This document shows, piece by piece, positions 32,096 through 44,189 of a DNA stretch of 64,000 nucleotides. Every line of letters begins with the position of its first letter. Positions within the stretch are counted from its first letter, which is position 1. Below the pieces are notes generated by a model. The model was given only the letters and a program-made list of their open reading frames with translations, was not told where the DNA came from and did no database searches. The position numbers were made by a program, and so were the translations under genes. The DNA is taken from the NCBI GenBank assembly GCA_031841125.1, contig CM063107.1, positions 49,799,497 through 49,863,496 of the forward strand, written 5' to 3'. This DNA is from Acanthococcus lagerstroemiae. Its lineage: Eukaryota; Arthropoda; Insecta; Hemiptera; Eriococcidae.

Positions 32096-34764
32096 CTGAA
32101 AAAAAACACGATTCATGTATTAGGTAAATAAATATAAGAATTTATGGGAAATTTTATCACTATAGCACTTTAATTCGAGATTTACAATCGATTTTATCGA
32201 AGCAAAATTACGAATATCTACTTCAGTTTTATCTACTAGCTTGCTTGCTTGTAGTGTCTGCTCTGATAATAATTCTTTGGACGCCCTGATCTTATTCCAT
32301 TTCTTTCATTAGCAGGAGAAAAGAAGCAAGGAGCGTAAATTGAAGCAGACTGCTTTACCATTAGCAAAACTGAGACGGAGAGTAGAGATGATAATTTATC
32401 TCCTACGAGTATACAGATCACTCTACTCAGGAAAAGGCTACGTATACATACATATTCGGCGAAAAGAGATTTAAATTCAGTACCCTTCAACAATGAACTT
32501 AAGTCCAAGATTTAAATCCGGATTTCCGACATTTTTGATTTAAAAATCTAAGTATGCGAATTCAGAGACGGAGAGTAGTAAGTAGGTCACTTGGTGTCAC
32601 TTTTCGTCCTCTTGATTTTTTATCCTGAGAGGGGGAGAGGGTGCTACAGCCCACTCTGGTTTTCAGTTTATATCGGGTTAATTGCTGGGACATTTTCCCG
32701 AATGGTTTCCATAAATTATGGTGTTATTAAATTAAAAGAAACTCCTAAAAAAGCAACCAAATTCCAATAAAAACAAAAACAAAAAAAAAAAAAAAAATAG
32801 GCAACAGATATTTTAAACATTCATTATCTGATCATTTTTTGGTCAATTCTCATTAGAATTTGATCTTTTTTTCGACATCGCTTTTAATTAAGTAACATCA
32901 TAGAATAAAAAAATATTATAGGGCAAGGAATAAGGCCCCACTTTACTGATACTAGTTTTTAATATACCGCAGTTTTTGTGAATCAAGGTCAAAGTATCAA
33001 AATTAGGATTCTTAATGATTTTGGGAGAATGAGCCCTCTTCTTCCAAATTACATTATTTATTTTTCTCTATTTATCTTTGTTTGTTTATTATAAATGAAA
33101 ATATGTGAACTACTTCTCTGTTTTGCCCCTCTCAACTCAGTTTTATTTTTACTGGAAATTTAACTCTTTCATTCCATATTGGGTTTTTAATAAGGTCCCA
33201 TTCTTTTTAAAATTTCTGATAAAATGAGATCTCACAGAGCCTCTCTAGCTCTATTTATTTCAGAGATATGTCATTTTGAATTTATAACTTCATTTTTTGA
33301 ACTTTTCTTTAAAGGGTGTAATTTATTAGCACAGTAACTGAAGATTATTAAAAGAACATATACGAGCTGCAAAGAAAGTTAAAAGTGCACATTATCCTGG
33401 AACTGATAATTTAAATTGTATGAATAGTAAATAAAGGATGTTCTACACAATGAGTCAACTATAATAAAAGATTGAACAATCTAATGAAAATTGAGCAGTT
33501 CAAGCTAGGGAAGAGATTTCACCATTTTTCACATAACTTTTTAAAATTTAAATTGAAAATTCTTATTAAAAAAATTAATAAAAAATAATAATTAACAAAT
33601 TTTATATATTATATTCAAAAATATCAAGTTTATCAGTTATTATTTATCAATTATCAATCATGTTGTTAGTTTTCTCTATTTTCATCCATTTTACATTTTA
33701 TATGAATTTTATATAAATTAATTTACACATAAAATACCAACCTTGTCTTTTATACTATTATTCAAATGGAAAGGAAAACCATAAACCCTATAGAAAACAT
33801 AGACTGTGCTCAATGATAAAAATTATATAGTTTCTGTAGATATCAGTCTTAGTCAACTTGATATATGTATGTGATAGGACAAGATCAAAATTGAGTTAAT
33901 GACAGGATTATAATAGAAAGGAACATTACCTTTTCAAATGAGACCTTTTGGAGCTCTGTACAGTACTTATTAATTGAGATATAGCCGTTCAAATGTTTAA
34001 AAACCATGAAAATTAAAAAATCATTATTTCGAGAAAAAGGCGTTTAAAGTTTATATGTGGATAATAGAGAAAATCTGTACATGCATGCCCAAGAATGACT
34101 ATTTAAGGTTGCAATCGAATTTAGGAAGGTACACATTAGTTGTCTACAAAGATCTTGCGTCCAAGTCCACAACGCAGTCCACCCATCTTGCTACCTAAGA
34201 CCCAACAGCTGTTGAAACCATATAGTTGAAAGGAGAGGTGGTCTTCCCCTTATTTATGTTCTATACTTTGTAGGCGAGAATGAAGAATCCTATCAACAAG
34301 TGGCAAATGGCATTGAAAAGTACACATTTTGCTCTATTAAAATCAATCAAAACCTCTTTTTTTTTTTTTTTTTTTACCCAAACCTTATAAATACACAATT
34401 TTCTCACTCTTGATTGATCAATAAAGCGGGACTTTTTCTCTATCACATATACATAATATGGTGAATAAGTAGAGTGGCAACTGGGTTATAGTACCAAAAT
34501 AAGGTACCAAAGATTCAAATACATCGTTATCACATCAGTCGTGCTCCTTCCCCTACTTTTTCAAACATTTGACCCATAAGTATCTACTCAATTTACTCTG
34601 AAGCTTTATACTGTCAAAAATGTACTACTTATGTACACGAGAAAGAGGGGACAACCTGCAAAAACAACAAAAGCGCTAGTGGTACAGTAGCAGTGAGCAC
34701 AGTGTTAAATAATATTAACTAGTCATTTATTTCATTTTCTGAGTTTTTTTTTAAACGCCTCATA
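32096..34764. other. Presumed intron of the 30.3 kb gene, A+T-rich
   Basis: Low-complexity A+T-rich sequence with A/T homopolymers (32771-32797, 34358-34376). A CCAACCTTG-type right terminus of the GTAAAAT family lies at about 33720-33745 without a clear left partner. No exon recognised. Confidence 0.4.
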
Positions 34765-34843
34765 TGAGGAGTTATCTGTCAAAAGGGCGTCTGTTCCATA
34801 AGAAATACATTAAACGGACGCCCTTTTGACAGATAACTCCTCA
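34765..34843. mobile_element. Tiny palindromic TA-flanked MITE
   Basis: A 31-bp perfect inverted repeat (34761-34791 and 34817-34847) contains TGAGGAGTTATCTGTCAAAA. TA dinucleotides at 34763-34764 and 34844-34845 make a 79-bp Tc1/mariner-type element. The perfect arms suggest recent insertion. Confidence 0.68.
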
Positions 34844-34845
34844 TA

Positions 34846-37396
34846 TGTATATTTTTAATACTGCTGAATTACTGTTTTACTGTTCCTTTATTCCATTTAC
34901 TATTCCCACCTTTTAATACTGCTCAATATTTTCAACACTGCTACTTTATCATTCTAATACTTGTTTGTTTTATTTATTGCGATAATATTCTAATTTAATG
35001 GGATGATAAGCTGATATACATATATTCCTCTTCTTTAAATTGCATTTCTCTCAAAATTAGTTTTTTCCCCAATTTTTTTTTTAAATCTCAACTTTAAATA
35101 GCCATATCTCAGCGAATTTTAGAGCTGAAGAGTTCCACAAGATCTCATTTTGTCAGAAATGTTGTTTAGTATATGCTGGTTTTCATAACTCCATATCAAC
35201 AATGTACTATAAACCAGGGTTACTTTGAAAACCATAGGTAATATTGAAAGTTCAGACTTCACGTGAACAGTCGACCGTAGCACACTCTAGTAGTTAATTT
35301 TTCAAGGTTCAATGTTTAGTATGGGTAGTTGAATTGACTCTGCCCAGTCTATCAGTAGTGAAATGTGGATCAGTGCCATTGTTATCAAGATATAAGAAGC
35401 AAAGGATGGAGTTAAAAATTAATTTAAAATTTCAGCCATTTAAACTTTCTTGCCAAAAATAGTGAATGAATTGTGGTCAATCTTGAATATTGATAGATTG
35501 ATGTGGACGGACAACACCCTAGAATACATGCGAGGAAGAGTAAATAATTTTTGTCATTAGTTCTCCCAATATTATTATTTTACAAAATGGGGTAATATTG
35601 AAAGCCTTGTAAAATATTCTGTTTACATTCGGAGAATGAACTTTCAAATGATTTGTTCCACGTGTGCCAACCCCATTACATCTTTAACCTTCATTTCAAT
35701 GGGTACAACTGTGACAATATATGCTAATTTTGCATAATTTTTCATTTTAAATACTATTTCTGCTCTATGATGTGTTTTAATTGACTAGGAAAGCTGAATT
35801 CTGATATATAGTATGTTCAATGACTGCACTGTCGACTTACAAAAAAATTCGCCAATTGTGCAGGAAGGCTGCCCTTTCAATGTTGCCCCATATCCTGGGT
35901 AACTTTGGAAGGCTCTTTGGAGCCTTCTGTACTGCAAACTATTAGTCTTTCCAAGATTCTTTTTCGCCATCTGACAGAGCTCCTACAGTCCTCTCCATAG
36001 CCAAAATATTGATTTCCGAACCCCCTCTCCCCAAAAAATAAGTCCATTAAACCTATGAAAACCCATCAAAGCAACCCCAATTTACAGTAGGACCTTATTT
36101 CCATTTGCAAAAAGTACCGTTCTGGAAAATGTTCATTCGGGAATATGTCCGAGTAATTAATCCAACACCTGAAGACCAAAGTGTGCTATAATGACCCCTG
36201 GGATTGAAAGTCAAGAGGACCAAAGTAGTACTAAGTGACACCCTTACTGCAGGGATACTTAATATTGAATTCATCTATAGACAGGCTGGAAGATTGCTAG
36301 AGCGACAAAATTTTGGTGGCAGCAAAATGTTAAGGGGAGAAAAAACTGAAGCAATCACGGCCAAGGCTAGGTCATGATTCCAGATAGACGTAAGACAATA
36401 CCACCGCCATTTTAAAAACACATCTTGATGTAGTTGATCCATATTTTATCGGCTTTCATTTTTCCCCTGATCCTTCAAGAGTTCTCCGCACTCTAAAACT
36501 GGATCCTCACCTGTGCCTACTCACCCCGTCCATTTATTCTGGGAAAATACATAGAGTTCGACATTTAATTGATTTGCTTCTTCGTCATTATGTACGAGTA
36601 GAAACATATTTCACAATTTGGTCCTCACTATTTTCTGATGTCGTAGTTGGATCGAGATTGACGAACGGACATCTTTAAGGACTGAGGTGTAGTTTATCTT
36701 TGGGTGAAAAAAATTTTCCCTCCCGTGGGGGAGGGGCTGAGACTTATTACCAACTGGAGAATTTTAGATGGAAAGATGTCGGAAAAATGAATCGAAGTAG
36801 GGGTACTTTGAATTACTGAGCTCTAAAATTCAGTCATATTTTCGAGCCCACGTTTATTTGGGCCCCAAATTCATCTTTTCCATTTCTACGGGGTCAGTCT
36901 GACTTTGTTAATGCACAAGTACGGACTTCTTCAGCTGAATATAATACTCAAAACCATATTTATAATTCAGAAATGGGTGCACCATTTTAGTGTTCACTGT
37001 TTGCGCCATCTTAGATACAACTATTACATTTCATTATTCCTTTCATAACAGTACTCACAATTAATCAATTTCGATTTGTTTGTACTTCATCTTATACAGC
37101 TGAAAATACTCTCTTCAAGTGTATTAATGAAAATTGGGTTATTTAGTTTGTATTTTTGTCATCCTTTACATTCATTCATCCAAAAACTACATCGGAACTA
37201 ACTAATAACTTCAAGCACGCCCGAATACAATAAATTTCAACTCTGAGAATGTATAACTCATAGAGTTATACCTACACATCGTTACCTTTCATATGATAAC
37301 AAGACAGTGCTGCCAACTTTCGTACTTCTCTCGAAAACAGCCGTGCGCCATCTTAGGGGCTTCCCCCTTAAGCTTTCGGAAATTGGGGCAAAAAAA
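34846..37396. other. Presumed intron, no supported feature
   Basis: A+T-rich. A minus-strand frame at 35785-35970 includes QSYPGYGATLKGQPSCTIGE before a donor-like site (35841), but no acceptor or family is evident. Nothing else supported. Confidence 0.35.
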
Positions 37397-37755
37397 CTGT
37401 GGGATATGGTGTGATGGGACGTATGGCGATGCACGCATGCCAAAGTGGCCCCTATGACATCGCACCCCCGGCCACAGGAACTACCCTTTCGAGTATCGCG
37501 TCAGTGACCGGAGGGACGCCTTGGGGCCGGGCCCGAGCCCCCATTTCTACGTGCCGGAACGAGGTCCACCATGGGGTTCCCTACTGACCGAGGTCCGCAG
37601 TCCCTGAGCGCTCGCCTGGAATTTTCAAGGTCCCCCACGGCCGGACGCGCTGCCTCTCTTCACTCTCTCCTCACCTCCTCGTCTTGGTCCGTGTGTCGAC
37701 GCAGGCAGGTGGTGACGACGGGTGAGCCCTACCGGTGGGTCTGCAACGGGATATA
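37397..37755 (+). repeat. G+C-rich dispersed repeat R, copy 1
   Basis: Carries GCGATGCACGCATGCCAAAG, CTACCCTTTCGAGTATCGCG and TCCACCATGGGGTTCCCTAC, shared with copies at 48940-49050 (inverted), 52985-53130 and 56961-57325. It is directly followed by a LINE tail, so R may be part of the same LINE, but this is not proven. Confidence 0.6.
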
Positions 37756-37990
37756 GGGGAGGTAGTTAGAAGCCACAAGTGGAAATACGCAGGTCACATT
37801 TGGAGAGAAGGAGGTGACAGAGTGGAGAAGAAGGTGGAAGGGTGGACCCCACGTAATTACAGGAGGGGCAGGGGGTGACCCATTACCCGCTGGAGGGATG
37901 AGCGCGACAAAACTTTAGGAACGAAATGGAGAAGAAGCACCCATGAAGTGAATTTTGAAAAAGGAAAGGAGGGGAGGGCATTTGCCCAAA
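37756..37990 (+). pseudogene. LINE C-terminal fragment
   Basis: With frame changes it reads SHKWKYAGHIWREGGDRVEK, KVEGWTPRNYRRG and RWRDERDKT, the conserved region after the reverse transcriptase in RTE and similar LINEs (W-AGH, GRP-TRW-D). No RT core is adjacent. Dead. Confidence 0.6.
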
Positions 37991-38084
37991 GCTGGATGAT
38001 ATGTGCGGGAAACGAGAGGATGGAGGGGGATAGACTCACTGGTCGCAGTGCAAGGCGTCGAGGCGTCGCAATACTTTGTAGAGG

Positions 38085-38311
38085 GTGGAGAAAAAAAATT
38101 TGCAGACAAATAGCTTTTAAAAACTAAAAATTCGACGACAAAATTTGTAAAAATAGAAAATTTGCCGATTTTTTAAATCAAAATATTTTTTAATTGAAAA
38201 CAAGCAAACAAACGTTCTTTGAAAATGAAAAATTCAAATGAACTGTTTCAAAATTTACCTACTGCTAAATTATTGGGGGGGGTGTTCAAACCTCCCATAT
38301 TTTCGTCCCTG
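38085..38311. repeat. Family T repeat, truncated copy
   Basis: Shares AAAATTTGC.GACAAATA, AAAATTTGCCGATTTT and AATTATTGGGG words and the right end TTTCGTCCCTG with copies at 54207-54511 and 55179-55438. The left end was lost against the LINE tail. Confidence 0.6.
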
Positions 38312-38481
38312 AATAGAGTACTGTGTTATACACACCAAGATGCTGTTAAAATAAATGAACAAATAGGCCTTCTATGGGTAACGGTGAAGTCATTCTCTAT
38401 CTTCTAGGTAAAGATCGCACGAAGAGAGGAGGATGTTTTATTTATTTATTTTATTTGGCTGGATAAGGTATACTTTGTAAG

Positions 38482-38722
38482 CAGTGGCGTAGCTAGGTCT
38501 CATTTTTTTGGGGGGGGGGGGTCATTTTAATGAAATTTATGGTACCAAATTTAGAGTAACGTTATGCAGCATTCAAACGTCGAAATAAGTAATTTCATCT
38601 GTTGATGAATCCTGGATGCTTGTACATGATCATTCTTTTTTCAGAACTGCAATTTTTCAAATTTTTTTTTTTACTTTGGGAGGGGTTCTAACCCGAAAAA
38701 CCCGTATGCTCCTGCGCCACTG
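38482..38722. mobile_element. hAT-like MITE with perfect 8-bp TSD (CAGTGGCG)
   Basis: The ends CAGTGGCGTAGC and, inverted, CAGTGGCGCAGGAGC match. The octamer tttgtaag flanks both sides exactly (38474-38481 and 38723-38730). Length 241 bp, non-coding, with a run of about 12 G after the left arm. Confidence 0.85.
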
Positions 38723-38911
38723 TTTGTAAGTTTCCACGAAAAGGAACCATTGTGCTTACAGCCGCTTCTTTTTCATTTTTTTGCTCTCAACCCGAACTCT
38801 GGAATCCGCCCTTTCGAGCATTACCTCAGAGACCTCGGGGAGACTGTTAGGGCTGTCTTAGCCCTCTTCTCTTCTTGCCGAAAAACCAGCCTAGATCGAA
38901 ATGTAGCGAAT

Positions 38912-38962
38912 TGTTACGTGGACTCGAACCCATGCCATCCACTCGGCCAACCGGACCCCGCT
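38912..38962 (-). repeat. tRNA-like fragment (Leu/Ser-type A and B boxes)
   Basis: On the minus strand GGGGTCCGGTTGGCCGAGTGG gives an A-box (TGGCCGAGTGG, 38949-38939). GGTTCGAGTC gives a B-box (38930-38921). Only 8 bases separate them instead of the usual 30-40, so it cannot fold as a full tRNA. A deleted tRNA gene or a tRNA-derived SINE head is likely. Confidence 0.5.
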
Positions 38963-39640
38963 TACAGATACTTAGCTGAAATTTTGATTTTTTTTTTCCA
39001 ATTTAGAAAATTTGTAAATATAGCAGAAATTTGACAAAAATTCTCTATTTTTTGCTCAAAAGTGGTCAATATTCCCATGCCATGCTCAAAAAGCCGAAAT
39101 ATTCCCTTGAAGGTCAAATATCCGTAAATATCCGACTTCAAGTTAGGTTTATTCAACTTGAAATTTTCATGAAACGCAAAGATATGTTGAAAGATTCCAC
39201 ATTTTTCCATCAGGAAAAAATAGTGCCTTGGATAAGATTCCTGTCTCTATTGATGGCACTTAGGATATTTTGCCTAATATTTTGGCAGACTTATGATGTG
39301 CACTACTTCAACCCTCATTTACTCAGCTTGAGGATGACTGAAACCCAGAATTATTTGATGGTCATGATGAGGCTTCAGAGAATTGAGCGAGTACCCATTT
39401 AGCCCAACCCCCCACCGTCCTCAAAATGAGACAGGTTTTTACTTCTCCTGTAAAATTCTGAAATTTCTTCATAGGACAGTTTGAATTCCACGGTTTCATG
39501 TAGAATTTCTGACGTACAATTCGATTTTAAATCGACCATACCACGAATATAGGTTTGTTTGGAATTATGCTGGGTGAAATTGTTCCTGCTAAATACCAGG
39601 GGAGGAAATAGAGCTGAAGCCCCAGTGCGTAAAATCTTTT
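38963..39640. other. No supported feature
   Basis: A+T-rich. A 123-codon plus-strand open frame at 39031-39402 has no motif, start context or splice support. Confidence 0.4.
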
Positions 39641-39841
39641 ATGTATATATAAATGAATGTATGTCTGTCTGTGTATGCCCTTCATATTTCCATGGAAATT
39701 TCTATTAACAACTCGGCTGCAGACTTTACTACACTGTTCATCCAATCGCCATGAAAATTTGGGAAGTTGTTTAATACACTCTCGCAAAAGGTTTCTGAGG
39801 AGCAGTAGTGGGGAGTATGCTTCCCCGACACACTCCTGTTA
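39641..39841. repeat. Dispersed repeat G
   Basis: TATATAAATGAATGTATGTC, then TTCCATGGAAATTTCTATTA and AAAATTTGGGAAGTTGTTTA. The second word is shared with 23690, 40255 and 62336. Confidence 0.5.
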
Positions 39842-40216
39842 CAAGGTGTCTACAGGTTTGGAAAATTTGGAAAGTTTGGAAAAAGTCAGGAATTTGAAAA
39901 GTAGGTCAGGAAGTTTGTAAATAGTCAGGAAATTCAACAATATTTTTTAAAAGTTTGGAAAAAAACAAAGAATGAACTCGCGGAAAATTTTTTTCGTCAT
40001 TTAATTTTACTGAAGCACTCCCTAGAGTCGTATTCTACAAATAAAAACTGTGCATTAAAAAGTCAACTTCAAATTTCAGTTCATTTTAACCATATAGCGT
40101 CTAGTAGTATAGACATAAATATATATACTGCCTATACTGTAAAGGTTTAAAGAAGAGAAAAAAAAAGTTTGGAAAAAGTCAGGAATTTATATTTTTCCAT
40201 TCTTGTAGACACCTTG
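39842..40216. mobile_element. Inverted-repeat element (CAAGGTGTCTAC...GTAGACACCTTG)
   Basis: The 12-bp termini are perfect and flanked by tgtta on both sides, a 5-bp direct repeat. Inside are repeated TTTGGAAAAAGTCAGGAA words. The related termini CAGGGTGTCTAACG bound the element at 43635-44004. Confidence 0.6.
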
Positions 40217-40254
40217 TGTTACTATGACGTCATACTGCTGAGTATATTTGAGCG

Positions 40255-40700
40255 AAAATCGTCCCTCAGTGGTTGACATTTCCATGGAAATTTCTATTAA
40301 CAACAAGGCTGCAAACTGCACGTGTCTCCTGCAGACACACATACTGTAAGATTTTAAATGCTTTTGTACCTTATTTAAAAAAAGAAATCCATGGAAATTT
40401 CTATCAAAAACACGGTTGCAGACTGTAGTCGCGCAGGGCGCAGCAAAGATCGAGATCAATGAGCACATGGCTGGAAGAAAAATACATTTCCATGGAAATG
40501 TCAGCCACTGAACTGAATTGTCACCATGAAGAGCTAAATCATATGGACTGGTTTCGTGTTCGGGGGGCATGGTACGGTTTTCGTTCAAGTATACCCATGG
40601 TTGGAAGAAAATAGAAATATCGACCACTGAAGTAAATTGTCACCATGAACAGCTAAAGAACTGTGAGCTGAACTGAGCTAGAAATAAGAAGAGAAAAGAA
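40255..40700. repeat. Dispersed repeat G, three internal copies
   Basis: TTTCCATGGAAATTTCTATTA-type words at about 40280, 40390 and 40485, with GCTGCAAACTGCA and AGAGCTAAATCATATGGA segments. The last part (GAACTGAGCTAGAAATAAGA) matches about 23530-23580. Confidence 0.5.
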
Positions 40701-40704
40701 ACTT

Positions 40705-41770
40705 AAAAAGGGGTAAGATACACATGTATGGCATTTGTTGATACTGAAAATGCTTTTAACGATGTTAAATGCGATAAAATGTTTGATATTCTGAAAAGGA
40801 TAGGAATAAAGAAGAAAGTCAAGTTATTATAAGCTTATATAACAGACAGAAAACTACATTCAGAATAGAAGGAGAGAAAGGGGAGGCAAATATGAAAAAC
40901 GTGTAAGGCAAGGATGCTATTTAATTTGTACATAGAGTGGGATATAAAAGAAATAAAAGAAAAATTTGAAGCAGGTATGTAACCATACATGGAGAGCGAG
41001 TAAAGATGCTCAGGTTCGCAGATGATATTGTCTTATTAACTGAAAGAAGTACTGATTTAGAAAATACTTTAAATAGAATGGAGGAGATTTGGAGTTAGAA
41101 TATTGTATGAAAATATTTTTAAAAATAAAACTAAAGTGATGGTATGTAATCGATATGAACATGATAGCTTAAAAATTGTTAGGGAAAAATTGAGGAAGTA
41201 AGCGAATTTTGCTATATCAGGAGTAAAATAACAAAAAGTGGAAGGTGTAAAAGGGATAGTAGTAGAATAGCCCAAGCTACATCAGAATTTTATCTAAAAA
41301 GTAATTTATGCTAATCAAAAACAAATTTGGAAATCAAAAAATTATTTTTGAAAACTTATGTTTGGGGTGTAGCGCTGTACGGATGTGAAATTTGGACCAT
41401 AGGAAAACCACAGAAGGTATAAAAATGTCGACTTCGGCCCCCAAAATGTTCATAGAGCCCCACCCACACATATACTCTGGTTACGGGGCCGTTTTGGAAT
41501 TTCTTGAAGTTGAGGAATCATGATAAACTAATAGGGCATACCTTGAAGCATCCAGGAATAACACCACTCCTGCTAGAAAGAAGGGTAGAAGGAAAGATTT
41601 GACTAGGTTGGCAAAGATTCCAGTATGTTCAACAGATAATCGAGGATATCAAATGTAAAAGTTATTTGGAAATGAAAGAACTTGCACAAGATAGGGAGAA
41701 ATGTGGAGTTGCATCAAGCCGGTCGTAAGACTGATAACCTTCTTATCATCATCATTATATCATATTAACC
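40705..41770 (+). pseudogene. LINE reverse transcriptase remnant with ATC-rich tail
   Basis: Readable pieces: AFVDTENAFNDVKCDKMFDI (RT motif A region), VKMLRFADDIVLLTE (catalytic ADD), LYGCEIWTI, and a C-terminal part. It ends with cttcttatcatcatcattat, a simple-sequence tail. Many frameshifts and a foreign stretch at about 41420-41520. The clade is uncertain; it is distinct from the RTE copy at 3575. Confidence 0.75.
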
Positions 41771-42632
41771 ATGTTCTGGGTTTCCTTTGAATTTGTAGGA
41801 AGATCTGTAGTCATTATTAAGTGAAATGTAAGGAGAAAAATGTGGATTTACGTAGGTATTTTCTTGTGACTAATGTTTTGGAAAAAATATTCTCAAACAG
41901 CTTTGAACTTTGTACTTTACTTACTTTGACCACTCACACACATCTACCTTGGTCTTTTTCGTTATCAGTGGGATCACGATTAGGCTCCTCTACAGTCTTT
42001 ATCCCTCGAAATTGGAGGGCGATAGTATTGAACTCACTTAAGCCCACAGTCTGGGGTAACTTCATAAAAATCCAAAAAATCATAGCCCCCCAAAAGAAAG
42101 AAAGATAGAAAATAGATTTTTTTCTCTGTAATATGTACTTTCTTTGTAAGGGGAGAAAAACACAGCATCACAAATGATAATAGCGGTACTCGTATAGTTT
42201 TACATTTTTCATTTAGGGAGGCTAATTTTGAAACTGGGGGGGTTAGCTCCCCTAGCCCCTCTATTTCCGCCTCTGTAAATACGTCTGTTATCTGGTACCT
42301 GTCTACGCAGCTTTGTGACCGAATCGTATTTCTGTGACTCCCAAGTGACAATATCGCATTTTAAAACCCACTGAAGTAGAATGATCAATATAGGCTCGTC
42401 GATCTCTCCTCTTTAGGCGGTAGACTTAGTACCGGATTTTGAACAATTGTTTACAATTGACACCATTCACCTTTTTTTTTTTTAAATACATACCACCGTC
42501 GATAAGAATTAGATTAACAATCTTCCTTAACGAGATAGTCGCAGTCGTTTCGCTAATGTTATACGCAGTGATATCGTACAAGCTTGTAAAATTAAAAGAA
42601 AGAGAATAGAAAAAAATATATACATGACTTAC
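41771..42632. other. No firm feature
   Basis: On the minus strand AGGAGCCTAATCGTGATCCC lies between an acceptor-like and a donor-like site (about 41995-41950), but the support is weak. The rest is A+T-rich. Confidence 0.25.
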
Positions 42633-42646
42633 CTGATGAAAGCCAT
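42633..42646 (-). CDS. Candidate first coding exon of the 30.3 kb gene
   Basis: ATGGCTTTCATCAG is followed by GTAAGT, a consensus donor. It codes MAFI plus two bases, exactly the phase needed by the acceptor at 32095, either directly or through a signal-peptide exon not yet located. Insect genes for secreted proteins often split the signal sequence after about four codons. The intron to 32095 would be 10.5 kb. Chance is not excluded. Confidence 0.35.
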
Positions 42647-42674
42647 CTACAGCGTTGTCGGGTTAGCGATGTTT

Positions 42675-42682
42675 TTAAATAA
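42675..42682 (-). promoter_or_regulatory. TATA-like box upstream of the candidate start
   Basis: TATTTAAA on the minus strand, about 30 bases before the ATG at 42646. If real, the 5' UTR would be very short or absent, which lowers confidence. Confidence 0.2.
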
Positions 42683-43096
42683 GCACCGACACGCAAATTG
42701 TTAAAAAATATTATATTACATCTCTACATAGTTTAAAATAACTACAAAAAAAAAAGAACATACTAGTAAATGTACATCACGAGTTAGATAAATGCTCGTT
42801 TTCGTCTCACTCGAATTAAGTGGAATTAATTAAGCGGGGCTTGCTTCTGGCCGTGTGCACGGTGCAGTGCCAATACCTTTGGGAAGTTCTGACATCGATA
42901 TGATTGAAGATTCTGTACAACTAGCAGAACTATTCAGGGCTCAGCGGTTCGCCAGAAACCAGCAGCGTTTTACGAGCTGAACATACACGTAAAAAAACAT
43001 AAGAATATTTGTACCACGTAAACTGATTTACAATCGAGTGCTGGTCGTTCTCTGCCAGAGTTCCGTATCCTAATTCTTACAATCTCTTTTTTCCAG

Positions 43097-43209
43097 AACG
43101 AATGCTATATATTCCATTCGGGTCGTTTTTCGCAGACTACAGGCTTCCGCTCGAGCAGGGCAATGATCGCGCGAAGTGCAAGGCCGGACCATGTTACTTC
43201 AGTCTCCGG
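43097..43209 (+). CDS. Possible internal exon, product not recognised
   Basis: A pyrimidine tract and ttttttccag precede 43097, and CTCCGG then GTAAGTG follows 43209; both splice sites are strong. One frame reads PFGSFFADYRLPLEQGNDRA, then KCKAGPCYFSLR, a protein-like composition with two cysteines. A second frame is also open over all 113 bases, so the coding frame is not certain. No neighbours on the plus strand were linked to it. Confidence 0.33.
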
Positions 43210-43563
43210 GTAAGTGATTTGCCAGCTCGGCTAGTTTTCCCTATCGGAGAGTTGAGAAATGAACAAACACCGGATGGGGAAAATGATCTGTAATTGGCCT
43301 TATAATGAACAATACACGCAGAAGTTGACCCTAAAATATAGGTGGCAGAACGGGGGGAGGAGTAAGGGAACAAGGCGTCCCATATGTTTACGAGGGAGGA
43401 TTGTGCCCGCTAAAGCTTTTCTTTTTTGTCACTCGTCTTACAAGAACTTAGTATGGTCTCGACGGGTCAGTCCCCTCTTTTAGCATTTTTATAGACAGTC
43501 TGGAAAATGAAATCGATGGGTCAAAGAACCCCAGAAATTATATTGATCAGATCGTCGTAAAAG

Positions 43564-44189
43564 CAGAGCCGGATTCAGAAGTGTACGCACAGAACCCGGG
43601 TCCCAGAGCCCCTACCAAATAGAGAAAAATTAAACAGGGTGTCTAACGGTCCGTCTAGTTTTTCTGGTCCTGAAAAGTATTGCTTTTCACCTTAAGGTAC
43701 TGAAGTCCTGCAAAAGTTCTGCTTTTAAGGTAAAGGTCTTGCTTTTTTTCAAATTTGAAACTCTATCACTCAAGCGAAAATTAAACATTGAATTTGAACG
43801 CCAATAAATAAACAGTTTTTGAAAAAAATCATGAGTAATTACTTCTGTTACGTTATTTCTTAAAACTTATTTTCGTAACAAGTTTTTGAAAAAAAAACTT
43901 TTTTTTTTGGGGGGGGGGGGGGTACGTTATTATTTTGAAAAAGTCCTGCTGAAGGTCCTGCAAAAGAACTGCTTTTTAGTTTCGAGATTTCGTTAGACAC
44001 CCTGTTTTTAAAAAAAAAAATTGAAATAAAAACACTAGCTGTTTGCCGATAATCGATTAGTTACCCGTAAGCAAAACGCCAATTTTGAAAATACAACCCT
44101 TAACTTTGAAAATTACCATTCCTCAAAAGTGGGGAGGGGGCTTCACTAAGCTTGAACTCCGGAGCCCAAAAATCCTAAATCTGGTCTTG
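43564..44189. mobile_element. hAT-like element (CAGAGCCGGATTCA...AAATCTGGTCTTG) hosting a nested MITE
   Basis: The left end CAGAGCCGGATTCAGAAG and inverted right end CAAGACCAGATTTAGGAT are similar. The flanking octamers match at only 5 of 8 positions. Same terminal type as 5531-5748 and 57791-60534. Confidence 0.5.
43635..44004. mobile_element. Nested MITE with perfect 14-bp ends (CAGGGTGTCTAACG)
   Basis: Termini CAGGGTGTCTAACG and CGTTAGACACCCTG are exact inverted repeats. The inside has GTCCTG/CTGCTTTT words. Contains a run of G at about 43909-43921. Flanks are A/T runs, so the duplication cannot be judged. Confidence 0.75.

Noticed and set aside
39031..39402. 123-codon plus-strand frame as a gene
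   Set aside because: No splice sites, domains or composition evidence; surrounding sequence is repeat-derived.
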